A stretch of DNA of 64,000 nt from Chinchilla lanigera (Eukaryota; Chordata; Mammalia; Rodentia; Chinchillidae), in the NCBI RefSeq assembly GCF_000276665.1, contig NW_004955429.1, forward strand, positions 7,005,489-7,069,488, written 5' to 3'. Shown in pieces: positions 13,101 to 26,700 of this stretch (positions are counted from its first letter, which is position 1; each line of letters opens with the position of its first letter). Below the pieces are notes generated by a model. It was not told the origin of the DNA. It saw nothing but the letters and a program-made list of their open reading frames with translations, and made no database searches. Position numbers and translations under genes: made by a program.

Positions 13101-14701
13101 CCCCACACACAAAAAAATCAACATTACCTTAAAAAAAAATCTCAAGAGAAATAAAAACAAGTTACAGACAGATGGTTTTTAGTATATTAAAATGTGTAAG
13201 CCACTGTACACTGATACCTGTTTTTAAAAACACAGGTCATGATATCATTTTAAAGTGGGCAACCTTAATTAACAAAGATTCCACTAATGTCTGTCAAAGC
13301 TAAGGCAGCACACTACTAGTGTCTGAAATGTGTGGCAGTGGGAACCCTGATGATCCTTTCTTTGGTAGTTCCAGGCAAAAAATTTAAGAAAAAAAAAAGA
13401 AGAGAAAAAAACCACAAAACCCACATTTGAGTAAAAAGATTCACAACTTAACAGCAGAGAAGATGGGTAATTGAAAGAGCTGGGGAAAAAAAGACAACTT
13501 AACTGAAAAGAGTACACAAACAGCAACTGGCATTCCATACACTCAAAAGATCTTAGGAAATGCACTGAAGTCAAATTACTGAAGTACCATATGCCTGCTT
13601 CAGATGATCGGATATGAGGACTAGAAATTCTTTTCTGGAAGGATACCTATCTTGACGTTTCGGCTTTATCCTGCCCAGGAACGGACAGTGGCTGCCGTGG
13701 AGAGGTGTTCTCCTTGTATCTACTGGTACTACAAACATATGAATCTGTAGGGTAGGAGAGCTGGATACTCACAACATGTAATATGAATACTGCAGTGCAG
13801 GGATGGCGAACCTTTTAGAGCTTTCATCACTGATACAAACAGCCTGCTGTGGCATGTATGCCATAGATTTACCACCACTGCTCAGTGTTCTTACAACTTT
13901 TCTATACATCTAGAATTATTTCAAGATAAGTTAATATCACGATAAACTTCTGCTTTAACTTACAATATGATGTCTTAAAGAGGCTTCCTTCTGCTAATTA
14001 AAAAGAACCACTTCCACATTCAAGATGTTATAACATTTAGTCTAACACTAGTGGGGGCTGGGGATTTAGCTCAGCGGCACAGCGCCTGCCTGGCAAGCGC
14101 AAGGTTGTGAGTTCGATTCCTGGTACTAGAAGAAAAACATAAAAAAATTTAAAAAAAAAAACATAAAAAACACAAAACTTATTCTAACACTAGTAAAAAA
14201 GTCATTAAGAGAAGTATAATTATTTTGCAAGATGGTCTCCAAAGATCAGTAGGTTAAAAATAGATTATTAAAGTCCAAATCACTTTTAAAATATGTCTAG
14301 GTGTCTTGAGCTAAAGAATATTGTTAACAAATTTACAGTAACCTATCTAGAAAAAAAGTAAGTCTCTATCAAGGCAGCATTTAAACTCAAGTCAGCGAGA
14401 CAGTAGTATTTCCTAGAATGACATTATCAAAAAGTTAACAAATTAAAATTACATTTCAGCTTGAAATTTCTCCTGTTAACAGTTCGCCTCTTATATTTTA
14501 AATCTGCTTATGACCACAGATGTCTATGAAGTAGTAATTCTAACACATTCCAAAACTGTTAGTTGTACAGTGAAAAAGGCTATATGCCCAATTATTCAAA
14601 CGTAAGATTTAAAAGTGGGTGTTGGGCAAGGATTGTAGCTCAGTGGTACAAGCACCTACCTAGCAAGTGCAAGGTCCTGAGTTCGATTTCTAATTCCCAA
14701 A

Positions 14702-14732
<31 letters not shown>

Positions 14733-17700
14733 GGGCCCTGGGATATAGCTCAGTGGCACAACACCTGCCTGGCAAGCACAAGGTCCTGAGCTCAATTCCA
14801 AGTACAAAAAAAAAGTGGATTTTGATTTTGTAGCTTTTTGCCCCACCCTAATGTTGATAAAGTCAAAATTAAAGAATAAGCGAGAAAAATTAGGTATGAA
14901 GGAATAATACCTATGACAATTTCATCTTCGCAAAGTACTGTAGTAATACATCACTAGAGGTAGGTTTGAAACTTCATACTGAAAATACAACGTAAGAGTT
15001 CAAATGTCAGGCTGGGGATTTAGCTCAGCGGCAAAAGCGCCTGCCTGGCAAGCGCAAGGTCGTGAGTTCGGTTCCCGGTACCAGAGAAAAACCAAAAAAA
15101 AAAGAGTTCAAATGTCTTAAAATACAACTTGTATTTCTGAACTTGCAAATGCAGAGTTTTTTTTTCTTTGAGACAAGGTCTCCCTGTGTAGTCCAGGCTG
15201 ACCTTGAATTCACAGTGATCCTCCTGCCTCAGTCTCCTAAGTGCTGAGATTACAGGTGTGCACCACTATGCCTGGCACAAACACAGAATACTGACCAGAA
15301 AGGTTTCCAGGAAAAATATAAATGAATATTGGACAGGTAAATTTCTCCAGCTTGCTTCCAAGTTTGTCCTATGAAACATATTCTGATAACAGACCCTATT
15401 TCTGTGGCGGCTACGACCAGTAAGGCTTTAATTCTCAGCATGTGATGAGAGATGAAACCAAGTGTGAACAACTTTCAGATCCCATGAGTAGGCTAACTGT
15501 TAAAGCTGTCAGATTCAATTGCATCACTCCACATTATTCAATGCTCCAAACTGCTTCCTAATTGTTAGGATCTTAATATATTCAAAACCATTGTATAGGC
15601 TAATGCCAAAATGTTCCACAACTGGGGTTTCCAAAAAGTAGTAGGTGGGATTAAAGTGTAGTTAAACCATCAGTGAACACTCTCCATTCGACCACAGGAC
15701 TGTACAGAATAACCAGCCAATTCTAAGAAGGTTTCTTAATTGGTTAGTATCTAATTGCTACATCTCTTAACTTTTGGGGGGAAAACAAGACGCTAAGAAA
15801 AAGACAGCTACTGAAATAATTTTCCAACTGGAAAGACCTTGACCCACTGTTGAACCTAAATTAATATATCTGTGTTAGCATGGAATTATAAGTTTTAACA
15901 GAAAGCACTGGCACTATTTTTAATAAAGTATCTCTGTACCATTTCTTCTCTCTCTGGTTATCAGCCAGTTCTAGTAACAGTGAAATTAATAAACAACTTC
16001 TAATGTACTTTATATGATCTGCACTTGAACTTCAAAACATACCTGTTATAGCAGAAAGGACAGGCACTTACAGTATTTCTATTTTACATATGATAAAAAC
16101 TGAGGCTCATAAAAGTTTTGAAAATCTAAGGTTATACTGGTGAGTAGAAAACATGGAACCCAGGATTTCAGATTCAAAATTTCTGCTATTTTGCAATGGA
16201 TATAGTAAAATTCTTGGGAATGCTTTTCAAAGAGACACTTCCTAAGAGGCAAGTTAACTGGGAAATTCACTTTTACAGTAATTAGTAATTAGGTAACAGG
16301 CTACCAAGTTTGTTTTAGTTTTTAACAGGCTACCAGACCGTTTTGCTTCCAGACTAACTTCCACTGCTTACCAGACACATGATCTTGTGCTGTTACTTAG
16401 CTTTTTCATCATCCAAGAGCAAGTGGTATCATAAAACAATTTATAAAATCTCATTTTAAGGAGGGAGAGGAGGAATGGGGATTTAAAAAAAAATTAAGGT
16501 ATTTTATAATGTACCAGTTTCCCCATAGGGAATATACTCATTACATACTACAAACATGTATTAATAAAAGTGTTTAATCTTACTTTGCTCAAAAGGGTAA
16601 ATTCTTTAAAATTATAAGCTGTTATAAAATTATTTGAGACAGATGAAAGTTTCCAGCAAGTACAAACAAAATAAGCTCCCCTCTGGTCAGCTAAATCTGC
16701 CAGGAAACAAACATTTTCTCAAAGAGGATGAAAGTGTCACTATTGGATGACATAAAAAAGTCAGGGTGACACCTAAGACAATTCCCCCAACATGCTTGCA
16801 TATGTGTGTGCAAACGTATTATAGCATTAGAAAACAAAAAATTCCAGTTCACTGTCAAAATGTTACCCAAATCTGATAAATCCTTGTCACTAAATTTGTG
16901 CCTTAAAATATCTACATGTACTAAATAGATAAGCAAACACTGGCAATTTATTTAACATTAAATGATCTGGAGTGGGGTGGTACTGAGGATGGAACCCAGG
17001 AGCACTATTTTACTGAGCCACATTTCTGCCCTTTTTTTATTTGTTATTTGGAGGCAGGGTCTTACTAAGCTGCCAAAGCAGGACTCAAATTTGCATTCCT
17101 CCTGCCTTAGCCTCACAGAGTGCTGGAATTAGAAGTGCGAACCAACCATGCCAAGCTTCCATATGACCACTGTAAGAATGACTTGTTTTTCAAAATCATT
17201 TAAAATTAAGATGGGTGTGGTGGCACACAGCTGTAATCCCAGTACTCTGGAAGGTTGAAGTAGGAGGATTACAAATTCAAGCCCAGCCTGGGTACTTAGT
17301 AACTCAATGAGAACCTCTCAAAAAAAAAAATAAAAATGGGTGGGAATGAAGCTCAGTGCAAAGGTCCTGTGCTCAATCCCCAGCATGGCAGCAAACAAAT
17401 GAACAACAATAAACAATAAACCACACATAGAACACATAAGTAACATGGTATAGGATAAGGAAGCATGATTATCATGATCATCTGCATGAAGACCATATCC
17501 CAAAGCAGAACTCAGAATGAAGACTGTGATAGATTTCAGGTATTTTTCATTACATTCAGTCTTATTACTTTTCTATTGAAAAATCATCCTTTAAACAAAA
17601 GCACTTGCATTCTCCCAAAGACAAAAGCGAATACACTGGGGAACAATAAGGTTTAAAAGGCAAAATAAAAAATTAATGGCACTCCTCCAAAAACTAATTT

Positions 17701-20700
17701 ATACTTCTACTCACAACGCAGCAAGGAGAGAGTACATCATTAACAATCTCACGGGCAGGAATTTTACCTTCCAGTAACATTAAGGAACTGTAATTTTAAC
17801 TATACTACTGCTATATCCTAATATATTGCAATACAGGCTTTCCATCAATTATCTGTAAAAGAATAATTACAAACGAATATAATATATCAAAGAAAAAAGG
17901 ATTAACACTGAAGAATACGAAATTGGCTTTTCAACGGTTTTCTAATTTTTTTCTTCAAACTGGGCTACTAATTACAGACTTCTATCCTTCCCCAAAGTAT
18001 TATGGGTCCCTCCCACCCACTAAAAGTCCAAATCAAGCTCTTCGCACTTTATAATTTCTACTAACCCTTTCTGGTTTTACCTCTCTGATAACACTGGCGA
18101 GTAGTTAAGACAGCAAATAAGCCCAAACAAGAGGTCTATGTGCTTGCTTAAAACAGAGGTCAGAAAAAACTGATACCTGGATTTTTAGCCTGGCTTAGGG
18201 CACCAAACCAAGCACGAAAATTTACTACCAAAACGTTAAATTTTTGGAGGAAGGGTTGGCAAAACATGGTTTAATATATCTGTTCTCTTCATATTTTTAA
18301 AACAGTTGCTTGTTACTGTGATAGTTTTCTTCATTTTCATGACAATACATGTAGAATTACGTTCAAAATAGTGATAAATTCTACTTACCATCTATCATAA
18401 CCACATTTCTGTGTTTTAAAACAACCACCTACCTCTAAAGTGTACTAAGATGTGACTATCTAAACACAGTGAACTGTATGGTCTGAAGGCAAACAGGACT
18501 TACACTGAAGGTTAACCAGAAATGAACCTGTCATCTGGGGAAAGAATATTCAGTTGCCATTTTAAGAGTACCCTACAATGCTACCTCACTGTTTTGTAAC
18601 CTAGCCCTTACACACTGGTACAACCTTCCTCAGCGCAACTGAGAGGTCAGCAGGCCTCAGCTGCCAAGAGGCTAGCCAAGACAGCTTCAGCCTCCAGGCA
18701 AGCAGCATGCCCTGCTAGACAGGAAGACGACGCAGCCGTCTCAGCATGCAGCACTTGCACCTAACTAGATGCCCGTATTTACAAGCTACCCACTTTATTG
18801 AAACATGGGAACAGCACAGATAAAAAAAATCAAGATGTTAACTGGACTCAATCCTAGATTACTTGCAACTATTATCTCTTTATTCTTCAGCTGAGTCCCA
18901 TGTTGAATAGAATTTTCCCTCTAGCTATATACTTTTCTCTGCCACCACTCTCCCATCCACCACTCCTTAATGCCGGCCCTATACCCACAAACATAATGAA
19001 TAAGAAGAAATGAGGTTTCTGCTCTATTCAGCTTACAACCAACCAGAGTAACTAAAACAGACTTGTATAAAGACAGAAAATGCACACTGAAAACGTCCAA
19101 TGTGAGACTTGGTCCAAGTATGTAAGGCTATCAACAGCATATGGTTATACTTAGTTAAAAGAGATAAAACTATTTCTGAGTGCCACTCTTTCATTTATCC
19201 TCTCACCCTCTCTAACTTCAAGTACCATTACTACGGACACCTCACCTTTCTAGTGAAATGAAGAAAAATCCTCCTCTTACTCAGGCTGAGCAGTTTATGA
19301 AACAGTTAACTTTCATGGTCAAAAATACTACTAAATATGCCACTGATTTTCTGTGCTGAACTAGTCTAGTGTTCATTCTAGTATTTGGCTTAACTACAAT
19401 GGTGGTTCTATGTACTTCACCATTTGCACACATGCACTAAAAAAATAATCTAGTGCTGTGCTTTGAGAAAATACCAAAAAGGTATAGATATATATTCTCA
19501 GTCTCATACAATGGAAATTATGCATGCATATCTAAATGCTCAAGTTTACAGCAACTTAAAAACACATACTTAACAAGTTGTTTGTAATTAGACATTTACA
19601 ATTACAACTGTAGACACTGTAATTTTCTAGAAATGTTAAACGACATATTGCCAGAATTTGAGAAAGATGAAAAATGATAAAGAATCACAAAAAAATACAT
19701 ACTTTAGGAATTTTAAATTATTATCTTTGGATAAGTCAACAAGCAGGTACATGTATGTACAGCTTTACCCATTTAGTATCTACACAACTCAAGACCATGA
19801 TTTTTCCTATTTGATGCCTTCTTATAAAATATCTCTATATACTAGGTCATTTGTCTAACAGCAGATCTAAATAAGGCAAAAGGTATAAACAAACAGGAGA
19901 ACCTACGGAGCCACCACTCTTAGGAACATCTCGTCTCCCATGGGAACAAAACCACACAGCAGTATCTGAAGGAATCATTCACTCTTTATCCTACATTCAC
20001 CTACAGCATTTTTTATATTTTGAGAGAGCAGATTCTCATACATTTACATAACTTTAATGATTATTTTAAAATACCATCAAAGTCCTGAGCTCCATCCCTA
20101 GTGCTTTCTTACTTTAAGACAGAACACCACTAAGTTGCTCAGGCTGACCTAGAACATGTGATCATCCTGCTTCAGACTTATAGGAGACGGAATTACCACC
20201 TGCACTGCCACACTCAGTGTGTCTCACACTTTTTGAGTTCTTCATTCTTTAAAGAAAAGAGTGAACCCTCCCCTGAAATTACTATTCTATATCACCAGGA
20301 CAATACTGGAGACCCAGAAACAAAAGTCAGTTGCTGCCCAGTACTCATTTGTCGTCTTTCATGAAAATCGAGTAAAAATGTCTATTATTTTCAATGACGT
20401 TAATACAAATTTAAATATTTTACAAGTTCTTATAGAAAGCTCTCTTTCAACCAAACTTACTTTCAAGACAAATTTGCCAAGCATGATGGTGCATACATGT
20501 AATCCCGGCACTTGGGGGGCTGAAGCAGGAGGATTGTTGTGAGTTCAAGTGCAGCCTAAACTACATAGCAAAATCCTGGCTCAAAAATTTAAAAAGTAAA
20601 CGACAAACATGTCTAAACATCACAGGATTCTAACAACATACCTGAGTTGTAGCCACAGCCGGGGTTACAGCTGATGCAGCTGAGGGGGAGAGAGCTCCCA

Positions 20701-23700
20701 CCTGCTGCAAATGCCCTGAAGGCTGCGGAGGTAAATGTGAGCTGGAGACAGGAGTGCTGGATCCCGAGCCGGACACCGCACTGGGAAACGGCGCTGCTGC
20801 ATCACTGCTGTTATAAATACCTGCAAGAAAAGAAATGTTATGTAAGTATGTTAAAACTCAGCAATCAAATTTGTCAGTGACACGTAACAGTAATCAATAG
20901 TTAAAATACATTTATTCCTGAGACCTCTTTCAATTATAAATTTTATTGCTGATATTATTAAAAATATATTGGTAAGTAAATAAACACTGACTTTTCATAA
21001 AGGACGTGTCATTTTTCACTTGGCAAAATGTTTAAAAACAAGCACCCTAGAAGACTTTTGTGAAAAACATATTAGGCATTGTAGGAGTTCATAAAAGCAA
21101 TAAAGGTCTCTGAAATAAAGAGAATGAAGCAATTAAGAGTTTTATAAAAACCACTTGGTAATAAGCATTTCAAAATGCATACACTCAGACTCTAGAAATC
21201 ATGCCTGAGATCTGAAATGGGAAAAGACCTTATTCTAGAAATAAAGTAAAAAACTGGACTTTAAATTCAGACAAAGGTCGGGGATGTAGCTCAGTGGCAC
21301 AAGTGCCTGCTTGGCAAGCACAAGGTCCTGAGTTCGATTCCCAGTACCAGAGGGGGCGGAAAAAGAATTAAATGCAGAGAGCACCAAAAAGGCTGACAGC
21401 CTTCATGTGACACAGCTGAGAATGAAGCAGCAATGGCTTCTGGACATTCAGAAGACAGAATAAACACAGCTCTGGATTGACTACATGGGGTGTCTGCATG
21501 GGATAGCGGCAAAAAGAAGCAAGGCCTAGTGACAACTTGGTCAACAGGTGGTGGCACTACTCACTCCCGGAGCACAGCAGATAACAGATGACAGGGGACT
21601 TAATGAAAGCATGTGTAGCTGCTCCAAACAGTTAAAGACAGAAAGAGGAAGTAGAAACGACGAAGTACAAGCTATTCATTCCACACAACTGGAAAAGGGG
21701 GAAGAGAAATGAGCCTAAGAAGAAATAAGCAGTTACTCGGGGAAACAAGGCAAAACGGTGCATTTAAGCTGCTGGGCCATCTACAAACCAGTCATCTTCA
21801 AGGGAGACAAGAGATGCCTGGGTCTATCTGGAGACATTTTTCACTGCCCAAACTGGGGGATGCTATTGGTATCCAATGGATAGAGTCCAAAGATGCTGCA
21901 CATGACAGTCTCCATGACAAAGAATCTGACGCAGAGTGTCAAGAGCACAGCACTGGGAGACCAGGGAAGGAGAGAGGAACGACTTAAGAGCGTGTGCCAT
22001 CTAAACAGGAAAAAAACCAGAAACAATGAAACTAAGTGGACTGCAATAAAATAAAAAAAAGTTTTTAAGTTTTTTTAAAGAAACTCTAGTCCTAGAAAGC
22101 AACAATAATTAGTGTGTAATACCCACAGTACAATTTACTTTGTTCTAAAGAACATAAATATTAGTAATTCATATTTATAAAAACACCTACAACCTTCTTC
22201 AAACAAGGGAAACAAAAGAATCAGGACATTTTAAAGGCTTTACAACTATAACTGAAGCTTTAAGATCCTTTTCGTATCTATAATTTCTTCAGGAAAAATG
22301 ATTTATTCATTCTGCAAATATAGAGAACTCACTGTTTGCGAGACACCATCCAAAGTCCTGAATACATTATTCAAGACCTGTGGTCTCTGCCTTCAAGAAG
22401 CTTAGTGGGAATGACTATGGGCTGGAGACACCCGCAAGGCTGGGGTGCAGGGAAGAGGCTCTAACCAGACCTGCAGGAGAGGCATGGGAGTCAGAACACT
22501 TTAAAGGTAGTTCTAGCAGCACCCTCAGGAGGACTGAGTGGAGGAGGGATGGTCTGACAAGAAACATGAAACTAAGAGCAGCACAATCCTAAAGGCTCAA
22601 CTTACTATCTCAATAAATTGCAATAGGTCCGGGGGTATAGCTCAGTGGCACAGCACCTGCCTGGCAAGCGCAAGGTCATGAGTTCAATTCCTGATACCAA
22701 AAAAAAAAAAAAAAAAAAAAACACCTTACAGTTTGGAGACAACAGGAGCCACTGAAAGATTCTTAAGCGGAGGCTTGATGTTCGTATTAGAAATGGAAGA
22801 AACTTCACATTAAAAAGTCTAGATTTCAGGGGCTGGGGATTTAGCTCAGCAGCACAGCACCTGCCTGGCAAGCTCAAGGTCGTGAGTTTGATTCCCAGTA
22901 CTGGAAAAAAAAAACAAAAAAAAAGTCTAGATTTCTGTTTCTCTTGAAGATCTGAAGATCTGTGCATACTGGATACTATATCCTGAAACAGGAACAATCT
23001 GCTGGAGCTATGTCTAAAACAAGATTATTTTCTGGAGTCCCGTTATCCTACTGTGTCACTCACCTCTTCATTCACTTCTGTTACACTCTGACCCTATGAA
23101 AGTATTCAGGTTAGTGCTCCTGATAATTGACACTGGTCACCCAAGAACAAAAGTGGCACCACCCAGGAAAAGTTCTCAGCATGATCAAGAGGATGAAAGA
23201 AAGAGCCTTTGGGGATAGCTTAGAAAAGACATATTTTTTTTAAAGTTGCTATTCAAATACCTCATTCAACAAGTATTTACTGGTTTTCTATCATTTAAAA
23301 AAAAAAAAAAAGTACCGGGGGAGGGGGGGGGCACACATGACCCAGAATTCCATTTTCCAAGAACTTAGGAGTCTCCTTGCAGGGATAACCAGTATTCACA
23401 CACTACTAAGATAGCAGAGAGAAATGCTACGTATAGATAGGAAGAATACAAAGGAGCCAGGTGTGGTGCGCTCACCAGCAACCTCAGTGACTTGGAAGGC
23501 TAAGGCAGTAGGATCCTGAGGTAAAGGCTGGCCTGGACAACTTGGTAAGATGCTGTCTTAAAATAAAAAATAGTTCAGTGTGATGACTCTGGGTCCAATC
23601 CCCAGTACCACAAAACACTACCCAGGAAATAAAGGATCAGAGGAAGATTCAGGTGGAGAGCTACAAAAATACTTGAACTGTTTTTTCCAAGATTAAAAGA

Positions 23701-26700
23701 TAAAATGCTGATTGCCCAGTTATTTTAATGGTAAAAAGTTGGCTATACACGAGTTTCCAACTTATAAAAATAAAAGATAAAAGTTGGAGGCAGCATGCTA
23801 AAATTGAGGTAACACGAGCCTTTGACTCAAACCTGGGTTGAAATCATTCTATTTTAAGTGCTAAATTTTATCTGCAAGTCAAACAAGTTCAGTGTTGTAA
23901 CTCTAATGCCCTTCTCCACACCCACTCTCCTTCAAAAACTGCCATGACCATCATGGCATGCAGCAATGGACCATGGAGGTGTGAGACTGAGGAGCAAACT
24001 GTGGCGGCAGAGGACCTTCAAGCTTGAGACTTAAATCCTGTTTTGATATTAATGTAAATGTTGAAGTAAAAAGAAATGACACAGCTAAACATGCAACACA
24101 GTGATCCATTCTCAACTATATGTGGCTCTAGCTTCTGTGATAAAATACAATAAATCAAAAATTTCCTGTCAGGGTAGGAGAGCTTGATTTTCTAAAATAA
24201 TTTTTTAATTACGAAGTTTACTGGTACAGTTTATTAAATTGATCTACATAAGGATCACATTCATCATCTGGAACTTGTACCCGTACATGATACACCCCAA
24301 TTCTTTGGTTTTGTGGTTTTTTGTCTTTTTTTAAGACAGGATTTCACTATGCAGTTCAGGCTGGCCTTGAGCTCACTTTGTAGCCCAGGCTGGTGTCAAA
24401 CTCACAACGATCCTCCTGCCTCAGCCTCTGGAGTGCTGAGATTACAGAGGTGAGCCCAGCTTATACCCTGATTTTTATTTCCCTCCCTTCCCCTCATATT
24501 TACAAAAGCTTTGTTTCTATTTTATCTCCCTTTTCTCAATTTTCTTGTTCTTTTCCCTGCCTTCTTTTCCCTCTCCTTTGTGTCTCTTCCCATTTGAATG
24601 TTTTCTTCCTCTTTTGTGATATCTATTATACGTTTTGGTCCTTATTTACATTTTCTCACACCAGAAAATGTCCACTCATACCTCTCTCACTGAGTTGCTA
24701 CCAGGTATAAGCAACGTGCTCAGAGAAAGGAACATGATAGGCAAGGTAAAGTTTCTCACACCAGAGAAACAATGCGATAATAACACAGGTGTATCTGATG
24801 TATTTCACTTAAGAGTATACTAGTAACATAGGTCACAGAACTAGAGAAAATATTACTAAAACTCATCTGGAAGCAGAAGAGACCTAGAATAGCAAAAGCA
24901 ATTCTGGGCAACAAAAGCAAGGCAGAGTGCATCACAACCCCTGACTTGGAATCATATTACAAAGCTACTGTGATAAAAACAGCATGGTACTGGCAAAAAA
25001 AAGAGACCCAAGGATCAATGGAACAAATCAGAAGATACAGGAACAACTCCAGACACACTCAGCCACCTTATCTTCAACAAAAGGGCCAGACACATCCTCA
25101 CTGGAAGAAAAATAACCTCTTTAATAAATGATACTAGAAAAAAAATTTTCAGTACCAAATAAAGCCAGCTAATTTCCCTATAATTCCCTCATGCCTGTTA
25201 CAGCTAATAAAGCTACAACAGTCTATTAAGACCTATAGCTCTTTCTGCAAAGACAATCCTCCTCAAATTGTATCTGCCTTCTAGTTAACATTGGTCCCAC
25301 CTTTTACAAGTCACACATTACTCTAACCCAAATCAAGGAGGCATTCATTGAGTGAAGAAGAATGAAATAATGAGCAAACTCTAGGAAAACCATCTGAAAT
25401 GAACCTGTTCAGAATAGAGAATAGAAACAAAGACACTGAATGGCACAGAGGGGGACAGTGCACATGACTCATACTCACTTATCCACTCATACCTCTCTCA
25501 CTGAGTTGCTACCAGGTATAAGCAACGTGCTCAGAGAAAGGAACATGATAGGCAAGGTAAAGTTTTCCTCTCTAAGAACTTACAACTTAATCTCAAGGGC
25601 AAACATTAGACAAATACAAGAACATAAATTCCAACCTGCAACATGACAGAAAAGAAAAAGGTGGCATGAGAATGAGAAATGAGGGTGCAAGAAAACACCT
25701 AAGCAGTGATCCACTATGTAAGTCAAGATCTGAAGGTTGAGCAGGTGTTAACCAGACAAAGAATATGACAAAAAAAAAAAAAACCTGTTAAAAAACCTTA
25801 AAATATTCATTTACTGGTGCAACCTAGGTATTGCAGAGAATGCCTTGCAGTAGACAGTGGAGGGGGAAGAACCAGATCTCTCAAAGTCAGCTGGATGTGA
25901 TAGCACATACCTGTAATCCCACCACTCAGGAGGCTGAGGCAGGAGGGTTGCTGGGAATTTGAGGCCAGCCAGGGCTACAAAGTGAGTTGAAGGCCAGCCT
26001 GGAACGCATAGCAAAACTCTGTTTCAAAATGTCAAAACAAAAAACAAACAAAAACCACACACTAAAAGTATTGTAAGCCAGTGAGATGCTCAGAATCCAC
26101 ACTGCCATCAACAGAAAGACACCAAGAGGAAAAGCCATGACTTCAGGTATTTAAAGAGATCCACCGGGCCACTATGTAACAACTGGATTTAAAGGGGGAT
26201 GAGCAGGAAGAAAGAGTCTTTGGGGGCCCTGGTCCATACGTTAAATGAAAAATTGTGCCCCTGTGGACATAAAAATAGATCTGCAGTACATCTGGGAAGA
26301 TGGGTGGAATCATCCAAACTTGATGATGCATTTTATTTGGTAGCAAAGAAAATGTATTAAGACTGAGTAACAACAGGCTTCTGGCCAATGATTAAATGTC
26401 ACTTACACCAGGCATGGTGGCACAAGCTTATAATCCTACCACGCTAGGAGGCCAAGGCAGGAGGATCACAAATTTGAGCCTGACTTAGGCAATTTAGCAA
26501 CTTAGCAAGAACTTGTCCCACAAGAAACAATAGGGCAGAGATGTAGCTCAGTGCAAAGGCCCTTGGTTCTGGTTCAGTATCAATATGTACTGCAAAACCT
26601 GAAAAGAGTCACTCACTCCAGTGGTCAGAACGGGAACATGGGGTATGGAAGTTAAAAGCTGGCCAATGTGGCAGTTGTAGTCCTAGCTACTAGGGAGGGT

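Larger units (their letters stand above)
10415..20641 (-). other. MLLT10: MLLT10 intron, 10.2 kb
   Basis: Contains B1-like, composite and ID SINEs, one short hAT-like element (13798-13880) and a MIR relic (16040-16205). 10430-11820, 12000-13000 and 17410-20095 are essentially repeat-free to my eye. Confidence 0.85.
24190..24830 (-). mobile_element. L1 3' UTR/3' end, minus orientation
   Basis: Read on the minus strand it parallels the L1 3' ends at 46560-46720 and 49980-50470: CTCTTAAGTGAAATACATCAG, then a purine-rich UTR, then GATGAATGTGATCCTTATGTA. It is interrupted by a B1 (24305-24465) and by an 86-bp insert (24666-24751). Confidence 0.75.
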
